Below, one piece after another: positions 35,598 through 45,907 of a DNA stretch of 64,000 bases. The notes beneath the pieces were generated by a model that worked only from the letters and a program-made list of their open reading frames with translations, did not search any database and had not been told where the DNA came from. Origin of the DNA: Thiorhodovibrio litoralis (GTDB lineage: Bacteria; Pseudomonadota; Gammaproteobacteria; Chromatiales; Chromatiaceae); NCBI RefSeq assembly GCF_033954455.1, contig NZ_CP121473.1, forward strand, positions 4,698,501 through 4,762,500. The letters run 5' to 3'. The stretch's first letter is position 1, and each line of letters starts with the position of its first letter. The position numbers and the translations under genes were made by a program.

Positions 35598-35642
35598 CGT
35601 GCGTCAAGCCCCCGCGCGTCAAGCCCCCGCGCATCAAGCCAG
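35598..35642 (-). repeat. 15-bp tandem repeat, three copies, over the glgA stop codon
   Basis: On the plus strand the units are CGTGCGTCAAGCCCC (35598), CGCGCGTCAAGCCCC (35613) and CGCGCATCAAGCCAG (35628). The last contains the glgA stop (35634-35636), so the run extends from the end of the gene into the panD-glgA convergent gap. Confidence 0.9.
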
Positions 35643-37142
35643 GGCTCGCTCCAGTCCCTGACGTGCCGCCAGGGCCTCCGCGTAATAGCTCTGATACCGC
35701 CGCGCACTGGCTTGCCAGCTCATGTCCTGCTCCATGCCCGCGCGCATCATCGCGCGCCAGGCGTCCTGATCATTGCGGCACAGATGAATGGCCTCGCGTA
35801 CCTTGGCGAGCAGGGCATCCGCGCTCGGCTCATCGAACAGAAAACCGGTGGCCGGTCCCCGAGCGCCGTCGCTCACGGTATCCGCCAGCCCGCCGGTGCG
35901 CCGCACAATGGGGACACACCCGTAGCGCAGGCTGTACATTTGATTCAGGCCGCAGGGCTCGAAGCGAGACGGCATCAGAAAAGCATCGCAACCGCCCTCA
36001 ATTAGATGCGCACGCCCCTCGTCGTAACCGACATAGACGCCAACCCGGTCCGGATGGGCTTCGGCAACGCGTCTGAGCATCAGCTCCAGGCTTGCCTCCC
36101 CGGAACCCTGCAACACCACCTGAACACTTGGGTCCTCAAGCAGGCGCGGGAGCATATCGACGATCAGATCGACGCCCTTCTGCTCCACCAGTCGGCCGAT
36201 GTAGCCGAGCACGAAGGCGTTCTCATCGTGCGGCAAGTTAAACAGTCGCTGCACCTCAAGCTTATTACCCGTTTTGAGATGCACGTTGTCGATGTCATAG
36301 GGTTGGGTCAGCGCCGGATCGGTCGCCGGATTCCAGATCTGGTAGTCCATCCCATTGAGAATCCCCTGGAAGCGCCTGCCAATCTGGCGCAGCAGGCCAT
36401 CGAGCCCGCAACCGAAATGAGTGGTACGGACCTCATCGGCGTAGGTCGGGCTGACCGTATTCACGCAATCGGCAAACACGATGCCCCCTTTGATAAAGGA
36501 CAGGCGCTGATGGAACTCGAGCCCAGCCACTGACCAGAGCGCCGGCTGCAGCTTGAGCCGATCGAAGGTGGCGCGGTCAAACAGGCCCTGATAGGCCAGA
36601 TTATGGATGGTGAACACCGTTGCCGGGCGTTCGTCCTGATCGCGCAGCAAAGCCGGCGCCAGCGCCGTCTGCCAATCATTGCAATGCACCAATTGGGGGC
36701 GCCAGTTGAGTGCCGGCACGCCCATGGCCACGGTCGCCACGGCCCAGCTGAACAACAGAAAACGCTCAGCATTGTCGCCCCAGTCGCGCCCGCTCACGTC
36801 GGTATAAGGGTTGCCCTCGCGACAAAAATGCTCAGGCGCATCCACTAAATACACCGGGAGGTCGCGATCCGGCATAAAGCCACTGAGCAGGCGCACCGGA
36901 CTTAGCGCACCAGGAAGGCGCAGCTCACAGACCGCACGCAGTTCGCGCACCTGCTTTAGGGCGCGCGGATAGGCGGGGAGTATCAAGCGGGCATCGTATC
37001 CCAGCGAGCGCAATGCCACTGGCAGGCTGCCGGCCACATCAGCCAGTCCGCCGGTCTTGATCAGCGGTAAGGCCTCGCTACTGGCAAAGAGCACGTCGAA
37101 ACCCACTTCACCATCAGCGCGTTCTCGAATCATGCTTAACAT
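35634..37142 (-). CDS. glgA: Glycogen synthase (ADP-glucose type)
   Basis: GlgA elongates alpha-1,4-glucan from ADP-glucose (GT5 family). From ATG 37142 it is 502 residues; the frame is open to an ATG at 37202, but those 20 residues are not conserved. The substrate-binding KTGGLADVAGSLP is near the N-terminus. The GT-B C-terminal motifs are LGYIGRLVEQKGVDL and MPSRFEPCGLNQMYSLRYG, which includes the catalytic Glu. It is divergent from zwf-pgi, linking glycogen storage with sugar-phosphate metabolism. Confidence 0.95.
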   Translation of the reverse strand: MLSMIRERADGEVGFDVLFASSEALPLIKTGGLADVAGSLPVALRSLGYDARLILPAYPRALKQVRELRAVCELRLPGALSPVRLLSGFMPDRDLPVYLVDAPEHFCREGNPYTDVSGRDWGDNAERFLLFSWAVATVAMGVPALNWRPQLVHCNDWQTALAPALLRDQDERPATVFTIHNLAYQGLFDRATFDRLKLQPALWSVAGLEFHQRLSFIKGGIVFADCVNTVSPTYADEVRTTHFGCGLDGLLRQIGRRFQGILNGMDYQIWNPATDPALTQPYDIDNVHLKTGNKLEVQRLFNLPHDENAFVLGYIGRLVEQKGVDLIVDMLPRLLEDPSVQVVLQGSGEASLELMLRRVAEAHPDRVGVYVGYDEGRAHLIEGGCDAFLMPSRFEPCGLNQMYSLRYGCVPIVRRTGGLADTVSDGARGPATGFLFDEPSADALLAKVREAIHLCRNDQDAWRAMMRAGMEQDMSWQASARRYQSYYAEALAARQGLERALA

Positions 37143-37492
37143 CAGACCCAACCCCTGAAAACGTATTGTCCAATTGCCTGTTCCGGCGATCGCCTGACGC
37201 ACATCTGCCGACGCACATCTAGGGGAGTCACCGATTGACAGACGCTGTGATCAATGGATAGTGATGCGAGACAAGGTATCACATGAGGCCAGCGACTGCT
37301 TTGATGCCGATTGTACCCCTTGGGTTCACCCGGCCCGGCCCAACACTGTGAATCCGCCTGGAGTTTACCCATGTCAAATGCGCAAATTCTCAGCGTCATG
37401 GCCTGCGCAGCAAGAAGCAACACATCTGTCACAATAGACAGCAAAATACGGGCCAGGCCAATCTGCCCGCCACCGTTTCACTGGAGACAGCC
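37143..37492. other. Divergent glgA-zwf intergenic region
   Basis: About 350 bp without a gene, expected to hold promoters for glgA and zwf. The only local structure I would point to is a dyad CTGTC-N6-GACAG at 37426-37441, about 52 bp upstream of zwf. It is short and could be chance. Confidence 0.4.
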
Positions 37493-39022
37493 ATGACCAT
37501 GGCGCCCAATTCCGCCGGCAACCCACCCTGCACCATCGTTATTTTCGGCTCGACCGGAAACCTCGCGCAAATCAAATTGCTGCCCGCGCTCTATCGGCTT
37601 GAGCGCGGCGGCTACCTGGCCCCGGAAACGCGCATTCTGGGGTTCGGCCGGCGCGACTGGTCCGACACCCAATGGCGTGAGGAGGTCCGTCGGATTCTCG
37701 CCGAGCAACTCGGCGGCAATGCCGACACAGACCTGGTCGAACGCCTGGTCGCGCGCCTGCACTTTTTTGAAGGCAATCTGCGTGACGACGACGCCTTTGC
37801 GCGCTTGGCTGAGCGGCTGCGCGACCAAAGCGACCTGCCGGCCAACCTGGCGTTCTATCTGGCAATCGCCCCCGAATTTTATGGCGACGTGGCCGATCGG
37901 CTCGCCGCAAATGGCCTGGCGGGCGAGGATAACGGCTGGGTGCGCCTCGTGGTGGAAAAGCCTTTTGGCTACGATCTAGAAAGCGCGCGCATTCTCGGCG
38001 AGCGGCTGCGGCGGCACTTCCAGGAGCATCAGCTCTATCGCATCGATCATTACCTGGGCAAAAACACCGTGCAGAATGTGCTGGTGTTTCGCTTCGCCAA
38101 CCTGCTGTTCGAGCCACTCTGGAACCGCAACTACATCGATCACGTCCAGATCACCCATGCCGAGAGCCGCGGCATCGGACAGCGCGCCGGCTTTTATGAC
38201 GGCGTTGGCGCCCTGCGCGACATGATACAAAGCCATCTGTTGCAGCTGCTGACCCTGGTCGCCATGGAACCACCACCGAGCATGGATGCCGAGGCGCTGC
38301 GCGATGAAAAGGTCAAGGTACTGCGTTCCATCCGCGCCATTCCGCGCCAGGCGGTCCATGCCCATGCCTTCCGCGCCCAGTACCGCAGCGGCCTGGTCGA
38401 GGGAGCGCGGGTACCAGGTTACCTCGAGGAGCCCGAGGTTGACGCCCGCAGCAGCACCGAGACCTTCGCTGCACTCAAGTTCTACATCGACAACTGGCGC
38501 TGGCGCAATGTGCCCTTTTATCTGCGCACGGGCAAGCGTCTGGCCGACACCCAGTCGCTGATCGCCATTCGCTTCCGCCATCCACCGCAACAGCTGTTTA
38601 ATACGACGGCGATCGAGCAGCTGCGGCCCAACTGGCTCATGCTCGGCATCCAGCCCAATGAGTGCATGCGCTTCGAGCTGCTGGTGAAGGAGCCTGGCCT
38701 GGAGATGCGCACCCAGACCGAAACCTTGGATGCGAGCACCTGCACCATGGGCCGCGACCAGATCGACGCCTACGAGGCGTTGATTCTGGATGTTATCTCA
38801 GGCGATCATTCGCTCTTCCTGCGCTCCGACGAGGTTGAATATGCTTGGCGCGTGGTCGATCCTGTGATCAAACTCTGGGCGACCGAGCGCGAGTTCATCC
38901 ACACCTACCCAGCAGGTTCCTGGGGCCCGAGCGAGGCCAACAGGTTGTTCGACAAGGACGACCAGGACTGGCGCAATGGGCTGAATGCACCAACCCCAGA
39001 CGGACCGAGCGTCGAACACTGA
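37493..39022 (+). CDS. zwf: Glucose-6-phosphate 1-dehydrogenase
   Basis: Zwf oxidises glucose-6-phosphate to 6-phosphogluconolactone, feeding the oxidative pentose-phosphate pathway. The 509-residue product has the N-terminal dinucleotide motif [18 protein letters not shown], the substrate lysine region [13 protein letters not shown] and the catalytic [14 protein letters not shown] (Asp185-His186). The dinucleotide motif reads GSTGNLAQ where many family members have GASGDLAK, a mild variant. ATG 37493 has GGAGA a few bases upstream; ATG 37499 is an alternative. pgi follows after 37 bp. Confidence 0.96.
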   Translation: MTMAPNSAGNPPCTIVIFGSTGNLAQIKLLPALYRLERGGYLAPETRILGFGRRDWSDTQWREEVRRILAEQLGGNADTDLVERLVARLHFFEGNLRDDDAFARLAERLRDQSDLPANLAFYLAIAPEFYGDVADRLAANGLAGEDNGWVRLVVEKPFGYDLESARILGERLRRHFQEHQLYRIDHYLGKNTVQNVLVFRFANLLFEPLWNRNYIDHVQITHAESRGIGQRAGFYDGVGALRDMIQSHLLQLLTLVAMEPPPSMDAEALRDEKVKVLRSIRAIPRQAVHAHAFRAQYRSGLVEGARVPGYLEEPEVDARSSTETFAALKFYIDNWRWRNVPFYLRTGKRLADTQSLIAIRFRHPPQQLFNTTAIEQLRPNWLMLGIQPNECMRFELLVKEPGLEMRTQTETLDASTCTMGRDQIDAYEALILDVISGDHSLFLRSDEVEYAWRVVDPVIKLWATEREFIHTYPAGSWGPSEANRLFDKDDQDWRNGLNAPTPDGPSVEH

Positions 39023-39059
39023 CAATTCTCCCGGCGATTAGCAACAGGACTCCGACCCC

Positions 39060-40703
39060 ATGGCACTGATCAACACCACACCCGCCTGGCAGGCATTGGC
39101 TGCGCACTGGCAACAGATGAGCCAGACCAAAATGCGTGAGCTGTTCGCGCAAGATGACGAACGCGCCGCGCGCATGACGCGCGAGGCCGCCGGCATTCAT
39201 CTCGACTACTCGAAAAACATCGCCACAGAGGAAACATTCAAGCTCCTGCGCGAACTTGCCCGGGCTGCCGGCGTCGAGTCCCAGCGCACGCGCATGTTCG
39301 CCGGCGAGCCTATCAATAGCACCGAAGGGCGCGCCGTCCTGCACATTGCACTGCGCAACCGCGCCAACACGCCGATTCTGGTCGATGGCACGGACGTGAT
39401 GCCGCAGGTCAACGAAGTCCTCGAGCGCATGCGCTTTTTCGTCCATCAGGTGCGCAATGGCGACTGGACCGGTTTCACCGGCAAGCGCATCACCGACGTG
39501 GTCAACATCGGCATCGGCGGCTCCAACCTCGGCCCCAAGATGGTCTGCACCGCGCTCATGCCCTATCAGCGCGACGACCTGCGCCTGCATTTCGTCTCCA
39601 ATATCGACGGCACCCACCTGTCCGAGACCGTCAAGCACCTGAATCCAGAGACCACGCTCTTCGTCGTCGCATCCAAAACCTTTACTACCATGGAGACCAT
39701 GACCAACGCCCAGAGCGCGCGGCGCTGGCTGGTCGATCAGCTCGGGGATGAATCCGCCGTCGCCCAGCACTTCGTGGCAGTCTCGACCAATGCCGAGAAG
39801 GTCGCCGCCTTCGGCATCGACACCGAGCAGATGTTCGGCTTCTGGGACTGGGTCGGCGGGCGCTATTCACTCTGGTCCGCCATCGGTCTGCCGATCGCGT
39901 TGGCCATCGGTTTCGACAACTTTGTCGAACTGCTCGATGGCGCGCACGAGATGGACAATCACTTCCGCGACACGCCGCTGGAAGACAACCTACCGGTCAT
40001 CATGGCGCTGCTCGGCGTCTGGTACATCGACTTCGCCGGTGCCAAGACCCAGGCCATCTTGCCCTACGACCAGTACCTGGAGCATTTCCCTGCCTACTTC
40101 CAGCAGGGCGACATGGAGAGCAACGGCAAGCATGTCACCCTCGACGGCACGCGGGTGGACTATGCCACCGGCCCGGTGGTCTGGGGCCAGCCCGGCACCG
40201 ACGGCCAGCACGCCTTCTACCAGCTCATCCACCAGGGCACCGAACTCATCCCCTGCGATTTCATCGCCCCGGTGCACAGCCACAACCCGCTTGGCGACCA
40301 TCACATCAAACTACTCGCCAACTGCCTGGCGCAAACCGAAGCGCTAATGCGTGGGCGCACTGCGGAAGAAGCCCTGGAAGGCATGCTCGCCGCCGGCATG
40401 CAGCGCGCCGAGGCCGAGCGTCTCGCCCCGCACCGCCAGTTCGACGGCAACCGCCCGACCAACACCCTGTTCGTTGAGGAAGTCACCCCCCGCACCCTCG
40501 GCGCTCTGATCGCGCTCTATGAGCACAAAATCTTCTGCCAGGGCGTGATCTGGGGCATCAACTCCTTCGACCAATGGGGCGTCGAGCTCGGCAAGCAGCT
40601 CGCCACGGTCATCCTGAAAGAGCTTGAAGAAGGCCGCGTCATGGCCGAGCATCACGACGGCTCAACCCGCGCGTTGCTTGATTACTACTTGAAGAATCGC
40701 TGA
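39060..40703 (+). CDS. pgi: Glucose-6-phosphate isomerase
   Basis: Pgi interconverts glucose-6-phosphate and fructose-6-phosphate. The 547-residue product matches the E. coli length (549). It contains both family signatures: [20 protein letters not shown] with the preceding [12 protein letters not shown], and [20 protein letters not shown] near the end. The catalytic-glutamate region [19 protein letters not shown] is intact. It forms an operon with zwf. Confidence 0.97.
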   Translation: MALINTTPAWQALAAHWQQMSQTKMRELFAQDDERAARMTREAAGIHLDYSKNIATEETFKLLRELARAAGVESQRTRMFAGEPINSTEGRAVLHIALRNRANTPILVDGTDVMPQVNEVLERMRFFVHQVRNGDWTGFTGKRITDVVNIGIGGSNLGPKMVCTALMPYQRDDLRLHFVSNIDGTHLSETVKHLNPETTLFVVASKTFTTMETMTNAQSARRWLVDQLGDESAVAQHFVAVSTNAEKVAAFGIDTEQMFGFWDWVGGRYSLWSAIGLPIALAIGFDNFVELLDGAHEMDNHFRDTPLEDNLPVIMALLGVWYIDFAGAKTQAILPYDQYLEHFPAYFQQGDMESNGKHVTLDGTRVDYATGPVVWGQPGTDGQHAFYQLIHQGTELIPCDFIAPVHSHNPLGDHHIKLLANCLAQTEALMRGRTAEEALEGMLAAGMQRAEAERLAPHRQFDGNRPTNTLFVEEVTPRTLGALIALYEHKIFCQGVIWGINSFDQWGVELGKQLATVILKELEEGRVMAEHHDGSTRALLDYYLKNR

Positions 40704-40761
40704 GAACAGAGAATCAAGCCTGCCGCGCCCGGTCGCCCCGCAGCCGCAGAAGAGTCATGCC

Positions 40762-41340
40762 TCAGACCCAGAGCGCATCCAGCTCCAGCGCCAGCTCGCT
40801 GAAGGGCGGCGCCTGCACGCACTCCGTGCCGCCCGCTTCGAGCAACAGGCGCCAGCCTGAGGGTTGCTCACCCTGGGTCTCCAGTGCATAGGCCTCCAGC
40901 CGGCGCTGCCGGGGATCGAGCAGCCAGGCATGGGGCACGCCATAGTGGGCATAGAGCGGCATCTTGATGTTGCGATCCTTGCTTTCGGTGGAGGCCGAGA
41001 GAATCTCACACACCCAGTCCGGCACCACCTCGAAGCGATGGCCGTCAGGTATCTGCGGCATGCGCTCGCGCCGCCAACCGGCCAGGTCGGGCACGGCGAC
41101 TTCGGTGTCGCGGATGAAGTGGACCTCGGGTTCAATCAGTATCCACCAGCCGCCCGGTCCGGCATCGCCATCGTCGTAGCTGCGCCCAAGCGCCCGATCA
41201 AGCAGGACGCTCGCACGCCCATGCCGCCCGCTCGGGCGCGGCTGGGTATGCAACTGCCCGTTCAGAATCTCCCCCGTCAGCCCCTCAGGTAGGGCTTCGA
41301 GATGGTCATAAGGCGTCAGTTGGTAGGCCAAGGCAGGCAT
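40762..41340 (-). CDS. Uma2-family (DUF820) PD-(D/E)XK-like protein
   Basis: The 192-residue product belongs to the Uma2/DUF820 family, which has a restriction-endonuclease-like fold and is common in cyanobacteria and purple bacteria, mostly with unknown function. Segments seen are GLTGEILNGQLHTQPRPSG, EPEVHFIRDTEVAVPDLAGW, PDWVCEILSASTESKDRNIK and the YAHYGVPHAWLLDPRQRRLE end. The acidic and lysine positions of the family core (EP, VPDLAGW, EILSAST...K) are present. ATG 41340 has an excellent GGAGGAGGG site upstream. It stands alone, opposite to its neighbours. Confidence 0.88.
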   Translation of the reverse strand: MPALAYQLTPYDHLEALPEGLTGEILNGQLHTQPRPSGRHGRASVLLDRALGRSYDDGDAGPGGWWILIEPEVHFIRDTEVAVPDLAGWRRERMPQIPDGHRFEVVPDWVCEILSASTESKDRNIKMPLYAHYGVPHAWLLDPRQRRLEAYALETQGEQPSGWRLLLEAGGTECVQAPPFSELALELDALWV

Positions 41341-41725
41341 GAATACCCTCCTCCAAATATCCAAGACCACCTGCCTTCATGATGCAAGAGATCTCCTAGC
41401 ACCCGGCTGAAGCTGGCGGTGACAACTTCCGGGTTGACGGTGCCAATCAGGATTTCCGATCAGCGTTGGCGGGTTGAACGCATCTGTTCGTACCCTTATC
41501 CCTGAAGGCTGTAGTCGCCGAAACTGCATCATATCGCAAGGGGCAACGACTGACGAAACACCATCACTTTGCGGCGAAACTTCCAAAAGGCGTCCCCCGG
41601 GTATTGAGCAGCACGACCTGTTAAGCTTAGGCTTGTCATTCGCCGCAAACGACGGGCCGGCGCAACCGATCCAGCAACCCGATCCAGCATCCTTTTTTGC
41701 CGCACCAACCACACTGAGCACGACC
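41341..41725. other. Intergenic region upstream of leuA
   Basis: About 385 bp between the divergent Uma2 gene and leuA. The leuA reading frame stays open upstream to 41474, but that translation does not resemble LeuA. I see no T-box, clear attenuator or leucine-rich leader peptide that I could defend. Confidence 0.45.
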
Positions 41726-43300
41726 ATGAGCGACCCCATTAGCAATCCAGGCAGCGAGCAAGACCGATTAATCATCTTCGACACCACCCTGCGCGATGGC
41801 GAGCAGAGCCCAGGGGCTTCGATGACCAAGGACGAGAAGGTGCGCATCGCGCGCGCGCTCGAGAAGCTGCGGGTGGATGTGATCGAGGCCGGCTTTCCGA
41901 TTGCCAGCCCGGGGGACTTCGATGCGGTCAAGGCAGTGGCCGAGACGGTCAAGGACTCCACCATCTGCGGTCTGGCCCGCGCGCTCGACAAGGACATCGA
42001 CCGTGCCGGGGAGGCGCTGCGCAATGCGGCCTCGGGGCGCATTCATACCTTTATCGCCACCTCTCCAATCCACATGGAGAAGAAGCTGCGCATGACGCCC
42101 GATCAGGTCGTTGAGCAAGCAGTGCATGCGGTCAAGCGCGCGCGCCAATTCACCGACGACGTGGAATTTTCGCCCGAGGACGCCGGCCGCTCGGAGATCG
42201 ACTTTCTGTGCCGGATTCTTGAGGCGGTGATCGATGCCGGTGCGCGCACGCTGAACATCCCCGATACCGTCGGCTACGGCATTCCGCACCAGTTTGGACA
42301 GCTGATCGCGACTCTGCGCGAGCGCATTCCCAATGCCGACAAGGCGGTGTTTTCGGTCCATTGCCATAACGACCTCGGCCTGGCCGTCGCTAACTCCCTG
42401 GCTGCCGTGCGCAATGGCGCGCGTCAGGTGGAATGCACCATCAATGGCTTGGGCGAGCGCGCCGGCAATGCGGCGCTCGAGGAAATCGTCATGGCAGTGA
42501 AGGTGCGCCCGGATCTGTTCAACTGCCAGACCCGCCTGGACACCACCCAAATCGTCCCCTGCTCGCGGCTGGTCTCCAGCATTACCGGCTTCCCAGTGCA
42601 GCCTAACAAGGCCATTGTCGGCGCCAACGCCTTCGCGCACGAGTCCGGTATCCATCAGGATGGCGTGCTCAAGCATCGCGAGACCTACGAGATCATGCGC
42701 GCCCAGGATGTTGGCTGGAGCGAGAACCGCATGGTGCTCGGCAAGCACTCCGGGCGCAATGCCTTTCGCATGCGGTTGCTGGAGCTCGGTGTGGCCTTCG
42801 CCTCTGACGAAGAACTCAACGCCGCTTTCAGTCGTTTTAAGGACTTAGCCGACAAGAAGCACGAGATCTTCGACGAGGACCTGCAGGCGCTGGTCACGGA
42901 TGCCACCATCGACGCCACCAACGAACGGGTCAAGCTCAGCTCCATGCGCGTGTGCTCGGAGACCGGCGAAATCCCGCAGGCGCAGGTCACGCTGATCCTG
43001 GAGGGAGAGGAAATTCAGGGCACCGCCAGTGGTGGCGGTCCGGTGGACGCCACCTTCAAGGCGATCGAATCCATCATCACCAGCGGCACCACGCTCAAGC
43101 TGTACTCCGTCAACGCCATCACCAGCGGCACCGACGCGCTTGGCGAAGTGACCGTCCGGCTCGAGAAGGGCGGGCGCATCGCCAATGGTCAGGGCGCTGA
43201 TACCGATATCGTCATCGCCTCGGCAAAGGCGTACATCAACGCAGCGAACAAATTCATGCAACCACGCGAGCGCGAGCATCCGCAGAAGGGCGATGTTTGA
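41726..43300 (+). CDS. leuA: 2-isopropylmalate synthase
   Basis: LeuA condenses acetyl-CoA with 2-oxoisovalerate, the first step of leucine synthesis. From ATG 41726 it is 524 residues, the usual long-form length. It has [12 protein letters not shown] at the N-terminus of the TIM barrel, the metal-binding [14 protein letters not shown], the [14 protein letters not shown] signature and a C-terminal leucine-binding regulatory domain ending in [15 protein letters not shown]. Feedback inhibition by leucine is expected from the domain. The other leu genes are not nearby. Confidence 0.96.
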   Translation: MSDPISNPGSEQDRLIIFDTTLRDGEQSPGASMTKDEKVRIARALEKLRVDVIEAGFPIASPGDFDAVKAVAETVKDSTICGLARALDKDIDRAGEALRNAASGRIHTFIATSPIHMEKKLRMTPDQVVEQAVHAVKRARQFTDDVEFSPEDAGRSEIDFLCRILEAVIDAGARTLNIPDTVGYGIPHQFGQLIATLRERIPNADKAVFSVHCHNDLGLAVANSLAAVRNGARQVECTINGLGERAGNAALEEIVMAVKVRPDLFNCQTRLDTTQIVPCSRLVSSITGFPVQPNKAIVGANAFAHESGIHQDGVLKHRETYEIMRAQDVGWSENRMVLGKHSGRNAFRMRLLELGVAFASDEELNAAFSRFKDLADKKHEIFDEDLQALVTDATIDATNERVKLSSMRVCSETGEIPQAQVTLILEGEEIQGTASGGGPVDATFKAIESIITSGTTLKLYSVNAITSGTDALGEVTVRLEKGGRIANGQGADTDIVIASAKAYINAANKFMQPREREHPQKGDV

Positions 43301-43406
43301 GGTTCGACAGCGCGATGCCTAAGGTCAGCCGGCGCTGCCCGCGGGCTTCCAGTTGGGGGACTGTTATAGGCGGTCGTTTCCGTCCGGTCTCGCGAGCATC
43401 CGCCCG

Positions 43407-44648
43407 ATGAATCGCGCGCTTAGCCGTCGCTACCTGAAAGCCATGGGCGTGGTTGCATGGCGCCCCCGCGACAGCTTTGACTCCGAGCTGAACACAGGGG
43501 ATTTTGCGCCTGAGCACACAGCGGATGTTGCTTTCTCTGCGGCAGCCGCAGTACCCGCGACGGCATCGTCTCCTCAGCCGGCTGGAGCGACTCCATCAGC
43601 CAGCCAACGGGGTTTCGCGTCAAGCGCTCCGCCCCCACCAACCTCTCCGTCAGTCGGCGCGGCCCAAACAGCTGCGGGGCAAGGGAGCACCAGTGCATCA
43701 CCGAGCGCTGGCAAGTCTGGACTCGCGGGCATGGCCGCCGCGCGCGCTGCTCTTGGCGAGGTTTCGACTGATAACAGCAGGCCAGCTCCTGCATGGCCTG
43801 CAAAAACATCATCTTCGGCGCCGCCCGCGTCTACCCAAGCTCCACCTGCCTCGCCCTCCGCCTCGCCAGCACCTTCAAGCGCGAGTTCACCGCAGCCCAC
43901 CCACGTGCCACCATCTGCCGCCGCATTCCTTCAGCCGGGTTCACTGCCACCAGGGGCACCCATCGCCTCGATCAGTCCTCCTGCCGGAATTGGACCTGAG
44001 CCCGATAGCTCGGCAAGCAAATCGGCAAGCGGATCGACGCCGAGGCCAGTGGGAGCAAGAGCTGACAGCATCGCCACCATGGACTGGCCGCAGCTCGAAG
44101 CTGAAGTCAGCCAATGCCGGGACTGCGGACTATGCGAGACACGCAATCGCACCGTTTTTGGCGTCGGCAACCGCGAAACACGGCTGATGCTCGTCGGTGA
44201 GGCACCGGGCAAGGACGAGGACCAGCAGGGTGAGCCCTTTGTCGGACGTGCCGGACAGCTCTTGAACCGCATGCTGGCGGCCATCGATCTGCCGCGCGAA
44301 CAGGTCTACATCGGCAACATCATCAAGTGTCGCCCGCCGGGTAATCGCGACCCGCTACCCGAGGAAATTGCCGCCTGCCGCGCTTTCATCGAACGACAGA
44401 TCGCGCTGATCGCACCGCAGATCATCCTCTGCCTGGGTCGTATCTCCACCCAATCACTCTTGCAGACGGGCGAGGCGGTAGGGCGCCTGCGCGGGCGTTG
44501 GCACAGTTTCGGCCCCAACCAGATTCCCCTGCTCGTGACCTACCACCCGTCCTATTACCTGCGAGCGCCGGCCGAAAAAGCTCGCGGCTGGGATGATCTG
44601 CAGCGCGTCGCACGCCGCCTGCGCGAGCTGGCGGAGACGCCTCGCTAA
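43407..44648 (+). CDS. Uracil-DNA glycosylase, family 4, with long linker
   Basis: Family-4 UDGs excise uracil from DNA and carry a 4Fe-4S cluster. From ATG 43407 the product is 413 residues. A short conserved N-terminus ([18 protein letters not shown]) is followed by about 180 residues rich in Ala, Pro and Ser, and then the catalytic domain. That domain has cluster cysteines in SQCRDCGLC and [30 protein letters not shown] and the C-terminal YHPSYYLR. The linker is several times longer than in most homologues and of low complexity, so the protein looks like a tethered enzyme. The start is supported by the conserved N-terminal motif rather than by a strong ribosome-binding site. Confidence 0.92.
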   Translation: MNRALSRRYLKAMGVVAWRPRDSFDSELNTGDFAPEHTADVAFSAAAAVPATASSPQPAGATPSASQRGFASSAPPPPTSPSVGAAQTAAGQGSTSASPSAGKSGLAGMAAARAALGEVSTDNSRPAPAWPAKTSSSAPPASTQAPPASPSASPAPSSASSPQPTHVPPSAAAFLQPGSLPPGAPIASISPPAGIGPEPDSSASKSASGSTPRPVGARADSIATMDWPQLEAEVSQCRDCGLCETRNRTVFGVGNRETRLMLVGEAPGKDEDQQGEPFVGRAGQLLNRMLAAIDLPREQVYIGNIIKCRPPGNRDPLPEEIAACRAFIERQIALIAPQIILCLGRISTQSLLQTGEAVGRLRGRWHSFGPNQIPLLVTYHPSYYLRAPAEKARGWDDLQRVARRLRELAETPR

Positions 44649-44705
44649 CGGACCACGGAATCGCAATCACCAAGAGCCGGTGGGTTTTACCATTACACAG
44701 CAGCT

Positions 44706-45134
44706 TCAACCGCCCACAGTGGCATGCACCCCATGATCGGCGAGCCATTTGACATCAAGCTGCCAGTCCACCCGCTCAACGTCCGGCTGCCCCAACATCA
44801 GGGTTTGGGCATGCTTCTGATGCTCAATCAACTCCTGCTGCGCCGCGACCATGGCCGGATCAGCCTGGTCCTTGCCCGCCAACCGCGGATGAATGACCTG
44901 CAGAAACTGATAAGCGGGAAAGCTCGGATTGCGCGGCGTGGAAAGAATCGCCAGGCCATTGTTCAACGAGCGCAGTCGGAACTGGTAGGGGTACTCGGCC
45001 AACTTGGCGTCGGACTCGAGCATATTATTTAGTTCCCAAACGCGCGGTTGCCAGCTAGACTTAATCCAAAAGCCTAGGACAATGACCAGAATCAAGCCCA
45101 GAACGATGCTGTAATTTCGCGTAAAACTGTCCAT
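44706..45134 (-). CDS. Conserved-looking membrane-anchored protein of unknown function
   Basis: The 142-residue product has one N-terminal membrane helix (about residues 9-24, SIVLGLILVIVLGFWI) and a soluble, presumably periplasmic region with no domain that I recognise. The ending (VERVDWQLDVKWLADHGVHA) suggests a folded domain. It stands alone between the UDG gene and a lipoprotein gene, with 220 bp to the latter. Codon use looks normal, so it is probably real, but no function can be given. Confidence 0.7.
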   Translation of the reverse strand: MDSFTRNYSIVLGLILVIVLGFWIKSSWQPRVWELNNMLESDAKLAEYPYQFRLRSLNNGLAILSTPRNPSFPAYQFLQVIHPRLAGKDQADPAMVAAQQELIEHQKHAQTLMLGQPDVERVDWQLDVKWLADHGVHATVGG

Positions 45135-45354
45135 TTTTCATCAACCTCTTTCGTGGTGTCGCACGCACACTCTGGTCAGCCTGTGAACCAGTCCTGATCA
45201 AGCGTGCGCTGTTTGAATAAGACACAGCTTGATGGCAACGCGAATGATTGTCGATGAAATTAGTCAACCATTGGCTATTTCCCTCACGCCGCCCCGCGCG
45301 TTCCCCGCGCAGGCTGCATTAACCACATCTCTTTCTCGAGGCTGCATCGGAACC

Positions 45355-45897
45355 ATGACGAAACATGTCTTAATCATGCTGCTGGCGCTTGGCATCGCCG
45401 CTTGTCAATCCAACCCCAACAAAGCTGCCGCCAAGGTCGATGACAACTCCGGACACGGCATCATCTCAGCGGCAGAAAAAAAGGCGACACCCCACGGCCG
45501 TGAAATACTGGCAACCGGAAGACGTATGACGCTAATTAAAAAGGAAATAATTCCAGGGAGCTGTTGGGATTACATCGACACCGTCTATGACCGCGCGGGA
45601 TACCCGAGGAGCCAACGCAAGACCGTTTTCAAGGGCAGCAAAAATCGTGGACCCTATGCCGATATTGGGTTAGTGCAGCCAGGCGACTGGCTGTACTACA
45701 TCAACCACCAATACGGAGGCGTCGAGCACAGCGCCATTTTCGTTGGCTGGGAAGATCCTGCTCACAAAAAGGCTCTGATGCTGAGCTACGGTGGAGAAAA
45801 CCGCAGAAAGCCGGCACGTTATCGCGACTACGATCTGTCGAACATTTATCAGATCATCAGACCCGCAGGCCAACAAGAACGCTACGCGGGGAATTGA
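45355..45897 (+). CDS. Lipoprotein with NlpC/P60-like cysteine-protease features
   Basis: From ATG 45355 the 180-residue product has a lipobox (LLALGIAAC, Cys17). A domain follows with a Cys in PGSCWDYIDTVYDRAGYPRS and a His in GGVEHSAIFVGWED, then ALMLSYGGENRRKP. The Cys-then-His spacing and the QPGDWLYY step resemble NlpC/P60 and related papain-like amidases that cut peptidoglycan or amide bonds. This is inference from pattern, not a firm family match. The gene is visibly richer in A and T than its neighbours, with several lysine AAA runs, which hints at acquisition. Confidence 0.7.
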   Translation: MTKHVLIMLLALGIAACQSNPNKAAAKVDDNSGHGIISAAEKKATPHGREILATGRRMTLIKKEIIPGSCWDYIDTVYDRAGYPRSQRKTVFKGSKNRGPYADIGLVQPGDWLYYINHQYGGVEHSAIFVGWEDPAHKKALMLSYGGENRRKPARYRDYDLSNIYQIIRPAGQQERYAGN

Positions 45898-45907
45898 ATT
45901 TAGACAC

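Noticed and set aside
40762-41340. Uma2-family gene as evidence of a mobile element
   Set aside because: The family has a nuclease-like fold, but I see no transposase, terminal repeats or target duplication around it.
41474-41725. In-frame N-terminal extension of LeuA
   Set aside because: The extra 84 residues do not resemble LeuA, while the ATG at 41726 gives the exact family length and start.
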